Origin: Coriobacteriia bacterium
GTDB taxonomy: Bacteria > Actinomycetota > Coriobacteriia > Coriobacteriales > Eggerthellaceae
Assembly (NCBI GenBank): GCA_030530215.1
Contig: JAUMVJ010000012.1
Coordinates: forward strand, 1 to 35,986
Direction: 5' to 3'
Length of the DNA stretch: 35,986 nucleotides
The notes beneath the pieces were generated by a model. The model was given only the letters and a program-made list of their open reading frames with translations, was not told the DNA's origin and ran no database searches. Each line of letters starts with the position of its first letter. Position 1 is the stretch's first letter. The translations under genes and the position numbers were made by a program. Positions 24,423 to 32,757 of the stretch are shown in pieces.

Positions 24423-25889
24423 CTACCCCTCAAATTTGAGCCTGGGATTTTCCTCGGCTTCGATAAGGGCAATGGTGCGCTCGGTAGAATGCCCGTCGCA
24501 AGCACCAACGTACTTCTTCTTAAAGGCTTGAAGCGCCACCAAGTCAAAGCGCTCATCCAGATGCTGAATGAAGTCCACCATTTCCTCAGTAGTCTTGCAC
24601 ACAGGTCCTGGAGTGATGTCCTCGTAATCCCAATACATGCCGCGCTGGTCAAGGTAATCGTCTAAGTCGAAGGCGAAGAAAATCAGGGGGCGTTCCATCA
24701 AAGCGTACTCGAAGCCGATAGACGAGTAATCCGTAATGCAAATGTCGGCCACCGCCAGCAGACGCTCGATACCCATGACCTTGTTCGCGTTCATATCGAA
24801 GGCGAAGCTATTCTCCCACTCGGAAGGAATAGGCGGACGATCCTTGGCTGCAAACCCATGATGCTTTATAAGCAGCACATACTCATCACTCAACGCGCGA
24901 GCCATCGCATCAATGTCTAGGGCCTTAGGAGCCTTAGCCTTTGAAATACGACCGCGGTACGTAGGCGCATAAAAGATAATTTTTCGGTCCCCGATCTGGG
25001 GGAATTCCCTAAGCAAGGTCTTGCGGCCCTTGGCGGCAAACTTAGGATTGAAGAACATGTCGGTACGGGAAACCCCCACCGGCACCAGAATCCCCGAATC
25101 AGCAGGGATATGCATGGCGTCTTCGAAAGTCCAGGCCTGCTCCATAGAAGGCAAACACACGTAGGAATAATTGCGATAAGAGTTGTATTCTTCACGCTTG
25201 ACTGCGCTGGTGCCAAATCCCTTGGAATCCACGGTGCTATATCCGCATTTCTTGAACATTCCCAAGCCGTGCCACAACTGAATGAGCTTGGTCTCGGGAC
25301 GCAGGTCAAAACAACTCATCACGTTGTTCGAAGAAGAAATGAAGATGGCCTTAGCGTCGGCGGCTTCCTCGACGAACTCGATACACTTTTCGTAATGACC
25401 AATACGCGTTGGGCCATCCAAGGCCACGGCCATCTTGACCACCTGGTACTTACCTTGCTTTTGCAGCACGCGCGAAATATGGCCGTTGGGCGCGCTGTTG
25501 GGGTTGTTCTTCTCAAGGAACACCACTTTATCCCGCACAGGCTTGACTGCTGCGCGGGCATAATGCGCCGGAACCACCGTCTTCAAGTAGAAGGCCTGCA
25601 GCTGACTTTTATAGGCCCGGTAGGTTTTTTTATGCAAATCGCGCAATTCATGCTCACGATTGGCTATTCCATCCATGGTAAGCGTGAGTTCCCCGTCAAC
25701 ACGGTTCGCGCAACATGCCAAAAGCTCTTCGGAAAGCGCTTCAGCGCGAGCAAGCTTGGCAGCCTGCTCGGCTTCTTTTTGCGCAGCCTCTTCAGCCTTG
25801 AGCTGTTCGGCGCGAGACTCCTTGCGGATGCGCAATACGCCCAAAGGCCCCTTGGCAATTAGATTTTTCGCAATGCCAGAGATGGTCAT
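24423..25889 (-). CDS. CDP-glycerol glycerophosphotransferase (TagB/TagF family)
   Basis: 488-residue peripheral membrane enzyme of the CDP-glycerol:polyglycerol phosphate glycerophosphotransferase family. The catalytic half contains QLWHGLGMFKKCGY (WHG at 206-208), FYAPTYRG, IKHHG and ITDYSSIGFEY (DYSS at 387-390), followed by FFAFDLDDY, all canonical. It could add the first glycerol phosphate or extend the chain. The N-terminus has an amphipathic helix and an Ala/Glu/Lys-rich coiled coil (about 22-60), likely to hold it at the membrane. The ribosome site AAGGAA lies five bases before the ATG. It is a second polyol-phosphate transferase beside the 842-residue one, suggesting a primase/polymerase pair or two polymers. 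Confidence 0.92.
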   Translation of the reverse strand: MTISGIAKNLIAKGPLGVLRIRKESRAEQLKAEEAAQKEAEQAAKLARAEALSEELLACCANRVDGELTLTMDGIANREHELRDLHKKTYRAYKSQLQAFYLKTVVPAHYARAAVKPVRDKVVFLEKNNPNSAPNGHISRVLQKQGKYQVVKMAVALDGPTRIGHYEKCIEFVEEAADAKAIFISSSNNVMSCFDLRPETKLIQLWHGLGMFKKCGYSTVDSKGFGTSAVKREEYNSYRNYSYVCLPSMEQAWTFEDAMHIPADSGILVPVGVSRTDMFFNPKFAAKGRKTLLREFPQIGDRKIIFYAPTYRGRISKAKAPKALDIDAMARALSDEYVLLIKHHGFAAKDRPPIPSEWENSFAFDMNANKVMGIERLLAVADICITDYSSIGFEYALMERPLIFFAFDLDDYLDQRGMYWDYEDITPGPVCKTTEEMVDFIQHLDERFDLVALQAFKKKYVGACDGHSTERTIALIEAEENPRLKFEG

Positions 25890-25958
25890 GACCGTTCCTT
25901 CTAAGCTGCCTAAGCAAGTTACCTCAAACGATAACAGCCAGCCGGCGCCGCAAACAAA

Positions 25959-27221
25959 CTAGTAGGAGACGACCTTAGTCCCGCGGGGGATGTTGTCGTA
26001 GATCCACTTGGCGTTGCTCTTCGCCAGGCGCACGCAACCGTGCGATGCGGCCACGCCAAGAACACCGGATTTAATCTTAGTTTTGCTGTTGGGATAATAC
26101 AACACGCTATGGAACAGGTAGTTTCCGTAAAACTGGGTGTAGTACCAGCAGGTGTAGCCCTTGTCCTCGCCGAAGTGCAGGCCCTTGCCCTGAACGGTGA
26201 AGCTGCCCTTGACGGTGGGGGTGCTGCTTGCACCGTTGGTGCAGCTCCACAGCTTAATCTGCTTCCAGTTGCCCTTGCTGCCCTTGTAGATGCCCACCTT
26301 GTGAGCCTTGCAGTTAACCAAAATCAGGTACTTGGTGTTGCTGGCGTAACCATTTGCCTTTTTGGCCATGGCCTTGTTGCTGCCGGTGGAGCCGCCGTTG
26401 ATCTTGAACTTGGCAGTCTTGGTTCCCGTAAAGTTGCCCTTGCCGGTGATGACGACGCTTGCCTTACCCACCCGGACGTTGTTCTTGTAGGAAACCTTGT
26501 AATCGCGGTTCTTTTTAAGGGTGACGGTCTTGCCGTTAACCGTGGTCTTCACGGTTGCCTTGGGCTTTTTGGCCTTGCCATTGTAGGAATAGGCCGTCTT
26601 GGAAAGTGTCACCTTGAACTTAGAGGCCTTGAGCGCCTTGATGGTATAGGTCGCGGTTTTGGATCCCGTGTAGGTGGAGCCCTTAGCGCTTACCACCACC
26701 TTGTAGGTGCCAACCTTTTTGCCCTTGGCGATGCTCGCAGTGTAGTCGGTGCCCGCCTTCAGGGTTTTGCCATTAACGACGACCTTTTTAACGCTGGGCT
26801 TCTGAGCCTTGCCCGTGTAGGTGAACGAAGTCTTAGAGAGAGTCACCGTTGCCTTGGAAAGGCTGATCTTCTGAACAGGGGTAGGGGTCGGAGTGGGCTC
26901 AGGCGTGGGATCGACCGTGGGATTGGAACCCTCGCCAGTCTGAGTTGCCCCAGAGTCGGAACCCGTGGTGCCCGACGTGGAGCCTGAATCCGTAGAACCC
27001 GTGCCGGAAGTAAGAGCGGTCCCGGAATCGGAACCCGATCCGGAATCCGTACCCGTTGCCCCTGCCTCAGCCCAAGCAGCAGCCGGAACCATCGCGAACG
27101 ACAGCACAAAGGCGCACAAAAGCGCCACGAAAGCCTTTGCAAAACGCTTGCTCGCTGGCTCTTTTGCCACAAGCTTCGCCGCAGTTGCTGCCTGCGGAGC
27201 TGCGCTTTTCCCAAACACCAT
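25959..27221 (-). CDS. Secreted L,D-transpeptidase (YkuD) with Ig-like repeats
   Basis: Exported 420-residue wall enzyme that forms or edits 3-3 peptidoglycan cross-links or attaches proteins. A long signal peptide (1-52, AWA cleavage site) is followed by a Ser/Gly/Thr spacer and a Pro-Thr hinge (about 101-115). Two beta-sandwich repeats (about 118-194 and 200-276) share TYTGKAQKP / SYNGKAKKP and TGTKTAKF type motifs. The C-terminal catalytic domain (about 296-420) has His371 (YLFHSVLY) and SHGCVRL with the nucleophile Cys396 and Arg398, the full YkuD signature. The ribosome site AAGGGG lies before the ATG. It is downstream of the GH25 and subtilase genes, but a terminator intervenes, so it is probably transcribed separately. 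Confidence 0.93.
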   Translation of the reverse strand: MVFGKSAAPQAATAAKLVAKEPASKRFAKAFVALLCAFVLSFAMVPAAAWAEAGATGTDSGSGSDSGTALTSGTGSTDSGSTSGTTGSDSGATQTGEGSNPTVDPTPEPTPTPTPVQKISLSKATVTLSKTSFTYTGKAQKPSVKKVVVNGKTLKAGTDYTASIAKGKKVGTYKVVVSAKGSTYTGSKTATYTIKALKASKFKVTLSKTAYSYNGKAKKPKATVKTTVNGKTVTLKKNRDYKVSYKNNVRVGKASVVITGKGNFTGTKTAKFKINGGSTGSNKAMAKKANGYASNTKYLILVNCKAHKVGIYKGSKGNWKQIKLWSCTNGASSTPTVKGSFTVQGKGLHFGEDKGYTCWYYTQFYGNYLFHSVLYYPNSKTKIKSGVLGVAASHGCVRLAKSNAKWIYDNIPRGTKVVSY

Positions 27222-27541
27222 CTTGATCCCCTTTTAATTTCGCTTCAAAACTAAAGCACAGTATAGCCACTTGCCAAACCCAGTTAGCAGCAAATACATT
27301 GCAGGCGCCCACTACCACCAAGACAACATAAGCGCAGGTAGACGTCCTGCAAGCAGAAACCGCTCCCCTCGCCCTAATATCTTTGGCAAATCAAAAGAAG
27401 CGGCCAACGGTAAAACCGCCGGCCGCCGCCAAAATGCCGTTGCTGAGCCCCAAATTTCAAGCGCGTCCCTACCAAGCAAACCGGCTCGGACCTGGACTCA
27501 ACCAAGTCAAGCCAAAGCAAAGCTTGGCCCTAGCCCCAGAG
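27222..27541. other. 320-base gap before L,D-transpeptidase gene
   Basis: It holds the terminator of the GH25 gene (27385-27426) and, on the minus strand, the leader of the transpeptidase gene with its ribosome site (AAGGGG) next to 27221. The short open frames here are not supported by family similarity or a ribosome site. Confidence 0.5.
27385..27426 (-). terminator. Terminator of the subtilase-GH25 operon
   Basis: Six pairs (27400-27405 with 27421-27426), a 2x2 mismatch, then CGGT/ACCG around an AAA loop. On the minus strand it is followed by CTTCTTTTGATTT. The stem design matches the tarJ terminator. It lies about 115 bases past the GH25 stop. Confidence 0.6.
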
Positions 27542-29572
27542 CTACTTCGTCTTCACCTTTTTGACGGAGCTCCACGACCCGTAGCACTTAACGCCCTTGA
27601 CCACCTTGTAGCTACGCACTTGCACGTAGTAGTACTTCTTAGACTTCTTGGTTTTGATGGCCTTAGAAGTCTTAGTGGTGGTCTTGAAATAATCGGTGGC
27701 AAACGACTTCTTCAGGCTGTAGCGAATCTGATAGCCCTTTGCTCCGCTAACCTTCTTAAGTTTCACGGTGAATTTCTTTTTGCCCTTGCTCAACTTGACC
27801 TTGGAGCTGGCCTTGGGGCCGATGGTGAAGGTGCGGCTTGCGGCGGCGCCGCTTGCGGTGCTGCTATAGCCCGTAATGGTGAGCTTGTACTTGCCCATCG
27901 CAAGGCCCTTGACGTTCAGATGCGAAGTCACCGCCGAAGGAAGCGTGTAAGACTTCGTGTTCACGTTGCCGCTCCAGCTGTACAGAGTTTTGCCAGTGGT
28001 CTTGCTAACAAGCGTTACCGCAACCTTGTTCATGGTCACGGAGCTAGTGACTTTGCCCTTGAAGGTGAAGTTGGTGCCCTTGGTAATGCTTGTGGGCAGG
28101 CTCATTGAAGACGTGCCAAAGGTCGGGCGCTTGTAATCAAGCAGCACGGCGTCCCCGCCAACCTCCACCAAGCTGCACTTCTTAACGGAGGCATTAGCGA
28201 CGCTCTGGGTGAAGAGCTTGGCATCGTCGGTGACGCTGAATTCCTTGGTGAAGATGCTCTTCTCGGTATCCTCAACCGTCACCAGAACCTCAATGCTGTA
28301 CGAAGCCCCGGCCGTCAAATCAACCTTGATCTTGCTGGTGTCGAAATTCGCGAAATTGTAGCTCGTGGCACCAACAGAAACGGTGGCTTCCTTTACCGTG
28401 GTGCCGCACTGCTTCAAGCGCACCTTGATCGATTTCATCTTCGCGGTCGAGGTAAGCGTGCCCGAAAGCGCTCCGTCGAAATCGTAGTCGGTCATCACTT
28501 TACTGGGGACGCTGACCTTGGAAGGATCGATGCTTGCGGTAAGGATGCTGCTATCAAAGTTCTTGTACAGGTAGTTCATGTCCACGTAGGTGGAGATGCC
28601 GTTAACCCTGCCCGTGGAGGAGTACTGCCAAATGTCGTAGTTGCCCTTATAGGAGCACAGCTTGCCGCTTGCGTAATAGTACTGAGCAACCCATTTACTC
28701 CAAGAAGCGTTGTTGAACTGGCTTACGGTTAAGTAGCTAGTCCACCAGGACTTGTTGGCGTAAACGCCCATCTTGTAGCCGGCTTTGGTGATCTTAGCCG
28801 CAAAGGCCGCAGCCATTTTGCCAAGCATTGCGTTGGAGACGTACTTCTTGGTGCCGCTCACCTTCACACAAGGCTTGCTGGTTCCGGCCTGCTCCTCAAG
28901 GTCGTAATACACGGGCAAAGCCAACTTGGCAGGGGTAAGGCCCTCCGCCTTCAGCAAACGAAGAACATGATCGGCCTCGGATTCAGCTTTAGTGGTGTTA
29001 TAGCCGTAGGAATAAATGTAAACGCCGATTTTCACGCCCGCCGCGCGTGCCTGGCGCACGTTGTAGCTGAAGTAGGCATCGTCCTGACTCGTTTTGTTTT
29101 CGCCATAGCCGCAACGGATGATGGCGTAATCAATGCCCGCAGCCTTGACCTTGGACCAATTGATCTTACCGTCCCACTTGGAAACGTCGATGAGCTTGCC
29201 GATGCTGCCCTTCGAGGAACCCGTGCCGTAAACCTTAAGGCCGTTCATGGTCTTTTCCAGGGTGGTGTCCTGGGTCAGCTTGCCGTTGGTGAAACGCCAA
29301 CTGTTCGCGGTGTCGGAGCTTTCGCTGCTGGCAACCGAGACATCTTCCTGTGTTGCGGTGGGCGTCACATCGCCGGCAGAATCGCCAGAATCGGAGGCCT
29401 GAGCGCTTTGCGTGGCGTCGGCTTCATCGGCCTGCGCCGTTGCAGGAACCATTGGAGTAAACGCAACCACCAGGACAAACGCCAAAATAGCGCAGAAAAC
29501 TCGATATGCGAGCTTGCCTTGCTGCGCTTTTGTTTCGGTATCGGCAAATTGGCTCATAGAATTCACTTTCAT
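27542..29572 (-). CDS. Secreted GH25 muramidase (lysozyme-like)
   Basis: Exported 676-residue wall hydrolase. The N-terminus has a 20-residue cytoplasmic lead, a hydrophobic core (21-43) and a likely cleavage after ATAQA. A Ser/Asp/Thr spacer follows. The GH25 domain (about 126-345) shows LIDVSKWDG (Asp129), AIIRCGYG and VYYDLEE (Asp224, Glu226), which form the catalytic set, plus IWQYSSTG. Residues 350-590 are beta-rich modules. The last 85 residues form an Fn3-like, lysine-rich module (VSGAKGYQIRYS) common in wall proteins of gut Gram-positives. It would cut the glycan strand during wall turnover. The start may be ATG 29572 or, five codons in, 29557; neither has a strong ribosome site. It follows the subtilase gene by 24 bases, so they form an operon. 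Confidence 0.92.
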   Translation of the reverse strand: MKVNSMSQFADTETKAQQGKLAYRVFCAILAFVLVVAFTPMVPATAQADEADATQSAQASDSGDSAGDVTPTATQEDVSVASSESSDTANSWRFTNGKLTQDTTLEKTMNGLKVYGTGSSKGSIGKLIDVSKWDGKINWSKVKAAGIDYAIIRCGYGENKTSQDDAYFSYNVRQARAAGVKIGVYIYSYGYNTTKAESEADHVLRLLKAEGLTPAKLALPVYYDLEEQAGTSKPCVKVSGTKKYVSNAMLGKMAAAFAAKITKAGYKMGVYANKSWWTSYLTVSQFNNASWSKWVAQYYYASGKLCSYKGNYDIWQYSSTGRVNGISTYVDMNYLYKNFDSSILTASIDPSKVSVPSKVMTDYDFDGALSGTLTSTAKMKSIKVRLKQCGTTVKEATVSVGATSYNFANFDTSKIKVDLTAGASYSIEVLVTVEDTEKSIFTKEFSVTDDAKLFTQSVANASVKKCSLVEVGGDAVLLDYKRPTFGTSSMSLPTSITKGTNFTFKGKVTSSVTMNKVAVTLVSKTTGKTLYSWSGNVNTKSYTLPSAVTSHLNVKGLAMGKYKLTITGYSSTASGAAASRTFTIGPKASSKVKLSKGKKKFTVKLKKVSGAKGYQIRYSLKKSFATDYFKTTTKTSKAIKTKKSKKYYYVQVRSYKVVKGVKCYGSWSSVKKVKTK

Positions 29573-29596
29573 CCTTGTGCGGAATTAACCGCTTCC

Positions 29597-31855
29597 CTAC
29601 CTGGTGTTTTGACCTTGCTTCCTCGAGCGAGCGAGCAAGGCCGCCACAACCGCGAGCACGGCCACAGCGCTGAAGGGAGCCCAAAGGGCCACATCGGCCG
29701 TATCGGTGAGGCCGCTCGCCTTGGTGTCGTCGTCGGATTCATCCTCGTCGGAGGCATCGGAAGAGCCGCCCTCGTCGAGCGCCTTCATCACCTTTTCCTC
29801 GCTGAAGGAATCATCCGTTGTGCTGCCGGATGTGGACTTATCGGATTTGCCGGACTCGCCCGAATCATCCTTCGATTCGTCGGAATCGCTCACAATGGTG
29901 AAGTTCGCAGTTTTGCTGGTGCCGTTAGCCACCACCGTAACCGTAGCTTGACCAGGATTTACATTGTTGGCATAGCTGACGCTGTATTCGCTTGCGTTAA
30001 CGGTCTTGCCATCCGCCTTCACGCGCACATCGGGTTCGTAGGCGCCGCCGTAGTAAACGAATGAGGAGCCGTCGTCGCTCACGCACGCATACGGACCCTC
30101 GCCCTTAGCGCTGGTAAGGCGCTCGGGTATCACGACCTCCACAGTTGCAGTGAAAAGGTCCAGCGTGCTTTCGGGCACGGTGACGCCGTTTTTGACTGCC
30201 TCGAGCGCCGCGAAAACGTTAAGCGCGCCTGCGCTGGCGCTTTCTTTCGGCAAGCCAGCGCCCGACAAAGAAGAAGCCGTGGAGCTTAGCGCATAGGTGG
30301 CCTGTTCGGTAGTGAGGCTTGAATCCTGAGCCCACAAAAGCGCTAGAGCGCTCGAAACCAACGGGGCCGCCTGGGAGGTACCGTTTTCCTTGGCGTAGTT
30401 GCCATCGGCGCCGCCGGACTTCGAGCCGCGCGCGGTAGAAAGCACCGACATGCCCGGCGCGCTGATGTCTTTGTGAGAGTTGTAATCGGAGAAGGTGGCG
30501 TTGGTCCCGTACGCAGTCAAGGCCGAAACCGAATAGCACTCGTCGAAATCGCTCGGGTAGATGCGATCGTAGGTGCCAGAGCTTGCAAGGGTGTCGTCGT
30601 AGCCGTTGCCACCGGCAACAACCGTCACCACGCCCGCATCCTGCAGGGCATCGATGGCATCGCGCACCTTGACGTCGGTTTCATCGCTTGAGGGCCCCGC
30701 GTAGTAGCCAAGGCTCACATTGACGACGTGGAGATTGCTGACTTTGCCGCTCTTAACCAGGTCAAGGATGTAATCCAGGCCATTTCTAAAGCTTTCGGTG
30801 GTGATTTTCCCTGCATTGTCGGCAACGCGCACCGGCAGCACCTTAACTAGGTTCTTGCCAGCACCGGCAATGCCAATACTGTTGTTGGCGGTAGCGGCGA
30901 TCTCGCCCGCCACGTGCGTACCATGGCCGTCAGGGTCGTAATCGAACGAAGAGCTGTCCTTGTCTGTTTCGTCCTTCACGAGCTTTTGGCTTACCGCATC
31001 GTAGGCAAGGTCGCTTAAAACGTTGCCCCGCAGATCAGGGTTAGTGATGTCGCAGCCTGTGTCCAGCACGGCAACGGTTGTAGTAGAGGAGCCCGAAAGC
31101 GCGTTCCATGCCGAAACGAAGTTGGAGCCGCGATACGCGCTGTTTGAGGGCTGGTCGTCGGAACCAAACAGATAGTACTGCTCGGAAAGCCTTGCGTCAT
31201 CGGTTGCGGCCGAAGAGCCCGAATCCTGGCCCTCGTCGCTTCCACCGGAATCACCGCTCGCCTCGCCCTCAGTTGAACCTTCGGCATTGCCGCTAGCGGA
31301 GCTATCGCTTCCCTGCTCGTCACCGTCGCTCTGTCCGGCGTTGCTGCTCTGCTCGCTACCGTCATCCTGCCCGGCATCGCTGCCCTGCTCGGCATTGTCG
31401 CTTTGCTCAGCATCGCTGCCCGCAGCATCAGCCTCGTTATCGGCATCTAGCACGTGGTACACGAAATTAGGCTGGACCTCGGCGACGTTCTTCTTCTCGG
31501 AGTACTCGCTAATAGCCTCTTCGACCGTGGTGTCGTCATCAAGGCTTACGACCTTGGTTTTACCGCTTTCGTAGGTGACGACGACCTCATCCTCAACATG
31601 GTCGGCGGAAATCTTGCCCACCTGGGTATCTGCATCGGTCGAGCTTGCGGTGGGCCCAACATCCTGAGCGCCCGAAGCGTCAGAAGCCTGAGTCTCCGTA
31701 GACGCCGCTTGAGCTTCGCCGGCCCAGGCGCTTTGCCCAAAGCCCGCAGGCACAAAACCATATAAAGAAAGGGAGGCGGCGGCAATCAAGGAAATCGCAG
31801 TTCGCGCTGCTTTTGCCGACAAGCCAGCAGATCTTTTGCCCTTGAGTTTGAGCAC
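29597..31855 (-). CDS. Membrane-anchored subtilisin-like serine protease (S8)
   Basis: Surface protease. Residue numbers here are counted from an alternative upstream ATG at 31909; I prefer GTG 31855 (codon 19 of that reading) because GGGAGG lies four bases before it. A signal peptide ends near AWA. An I9-like propeptide (about 98-155) is followed by an unusual Ser/Asp/Gly/Gln acidic spacer (about 158-240). The S8 domain follows, with Asp283 (VLDTGCD), His329 (GHGTHVAG), oxyanion Asn435 and Ser512 (GTSQAAP), all intact. After it come a beta-rich Ig-like module, a Ser/Asp wall-spanning stretch and one C-terminal membrane segment with a basic tail (ARSRKQ), so the catalytic domain is displayed outside. 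Likely role: processing of surface or host proteins. It heads the operon with the GH25 gene. Confidence 0.92.
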   Translation of the reverse strand: MLKLKGKRSAGLSAKAARTAISLIAAASLSLYGFVPAGFGQSAWAGEAQAASTETQASDASGAQDVGPTASSTDADTQVGKISADHVEDEVVVTYESGKTKVVSLDDDTTVEEAISEYSEKKNVAEVQPNFVYHVLDADNEADAAGSDAEQSDNAEQGSDAGQDDGSEQSSNAGQSDGDEQGSDSSASGNAEGSTEGEASGDSGGSDEGQDSGSSAATDDARLSEQYYLFGSDDQPSNSAYRGSNFVSAWNALSGSSTTTVAVLDTGCDITNPDLRGNVLSDLAYDAVSQKLVKDETDKDSSSFDYDPDGHGTHVAGEIAATANNSIGIAGAGKNLVKVLPVRVADNAGKITTESFRNGLDYILDLVKSGKVSNLHVVNVSLGYYAGPSSDETDVKVRDAIDALQDAGVVTVVAGGNGYDDTLASSGTYDRIYPSDFDECYSVSALTAYGTNATFSDYNSHKDISAPGMSVLSTARGSKSGGADGNYAKENGTSQAAPLVSSALALLWAQDSSLTTEQATYALSSTASSLSGAGLPKESASAGALNVFAALEAVKNGVTVPESTLDLFTATVEVVIPERLTSAKGEGPYACVSDDGSSFVYYGGAYEPDVRVKADGKTVNASEYSVSYANNVNPGQATVTVVANGTSKTANFTIVSDSDESKDDSGESGKSDKSTSGSTTDDSFSEEKVMKALDEGGSSDASDEDESDDDTKASGLTDTADVALWAPFSAVAVLAVVAALLARSRKQGQNTR
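31190..31438 (-). repeat. Low-complexity acidic spacer repeats in the subtilase
   Basis: Imperfect repeats of a short unit (AEQGSDAGQDDGSEQSSNAG-like) rich in Asp, Ser, Gly and Gln, about 83 residues, lie between propeptide and catalytic domain. The DNA is an imperfect tandem repeat and could vary in length between strains. Confidence 0.6.
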
Positions 31856-32019
31856 CTTGCCTCCCTTGTTCGTTATGCGGAAATAATGCGGTCTTTCATT
31901 GTACTTCAACGCACGCTACGCACCCAAGCGCCAAGGCGGGCGGCACATGCAAACAACACGAAAGCTTTCCCAGATGGCCACGCTAAAACGCGACCGAAGG
32001 CAAACCTGAAACGAAGCCC

Positions 32020-32526
32020 TTAAATCTCGTCGGCAGGAAGGAACTTGTCGGGCAAAACGAAGCCGGGACGAAGCGTCTCGATAACGGCGCTTACCGGCTG
32101 CAAAGTGGGCGAACACATCATCTTGGAGGTGCCGTGGGCCATCATGCGCCCCGCCTCGTCGGTGATCTTAACCTCGCAAAGCGCGATCTGACGACCAGCC
32201 TTGATCAGGTTTCCCTCGGCCACCAGGCGTCCTTCATTGCAAGAACGCAGATAGTCGGTGTGCAAATCGAGCGTAATGGCGCCCATGTCCGGTGCGAGTT
32301 CGGAGTACAGGGCCCAGTAGCTAAAGTGGTCCATCATGGCTGCGTACATTCCGCCGTGAACCCCGCCGAAAGCATTAAGGTGGCAGCGCTCGATATCAAC
32401 CTCGCCGCGCGCATAACCACGGCCAAGCGCCGTGGTCTTGATTTTCAGCTGCGCCAGGAAGGGGCTCTGATCGATCAGCTCGATAAGCTGGCGTACGTGT
32501 TCCGGGTTCATCTGATGACGATCCAT
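32020..32526 (-). CDS. PaaI-like hotdog thioesterase
   Basis: 168-residue single-domain hotdog-fold protein of the acyl-CoA thioesterase PaaI type. The region NAFGGVHGGMYAAMMDHFSY contains the long central helix and the catalytic/CoA-binding pattern, and LDLHTDYLRS and VAEGNLIKAGRQIALCEVKI match the later strands. It probably hydrolyses an acyl-CoA or related thioester in the cytoplasm. I chose ATG 32526, which has AGGGG seven bases upstream, over the ATG at 32571. It is divergent from glf and shows no clear link to the surface-polymer genes. Confidence 0.85.
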   Translation of the reverse strand: MDRHQMNPEHVRQLIELIDQSPFLAQLKIKTTALGRGYARGEVDIERCHLNAFGGVHGGMYAAMMDHFSYWALYSELAPDMGAITLDLHTDYLRSCNEGRLVAEGNLIKAGRQIALCEVKITDEAGRMMAHGTSKMMCSPTLQPVSAVIETLRPGFVLPDKFLPADEI

Positions 32527-32757
32527 TTCATATCCCCTATCCTCGCTTGCGGGAGCGCATGCGCGCCCCACGCCTTTCTTGTAACTTTGCGCCCCGCGCT
32601 TAGCACGGCGCCCAGCAATCCGTTACCGTGCATGTACAGCCTGCGGCTTGCGTTTTGCGCACCGCTTAATGCACAGGCTCTTTCGGGCATTTTCAGCCCG
32701 TTCAGGCGCAAGTCTCATCTTGACGCTAGAATGTTACCTACGTTTTAAGGAGACTTC
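32527..32757. promoter_or_regulatory. Divergent promoter region of thioesterase and glf
   Basis: 231 bases without a gene. It contains a small hairpin (CGGGC/GCCCG, 32684-32700) and, before glf, the -10-like TAGAAT and a strong ribosome site (AAGGAGA). No well-spaced -35/-10 pair is evident. Confidence 0.35.

Noticed and set aside
26040..30064. Plus-strand open frames of 315 and 365 codons opposite the transpeptidase, muramidase and subtilase genes
   Set aside because: Low-complexity antisense readings of repeat-rich genes. The sense products have signal peptides and full catalytic motifs.
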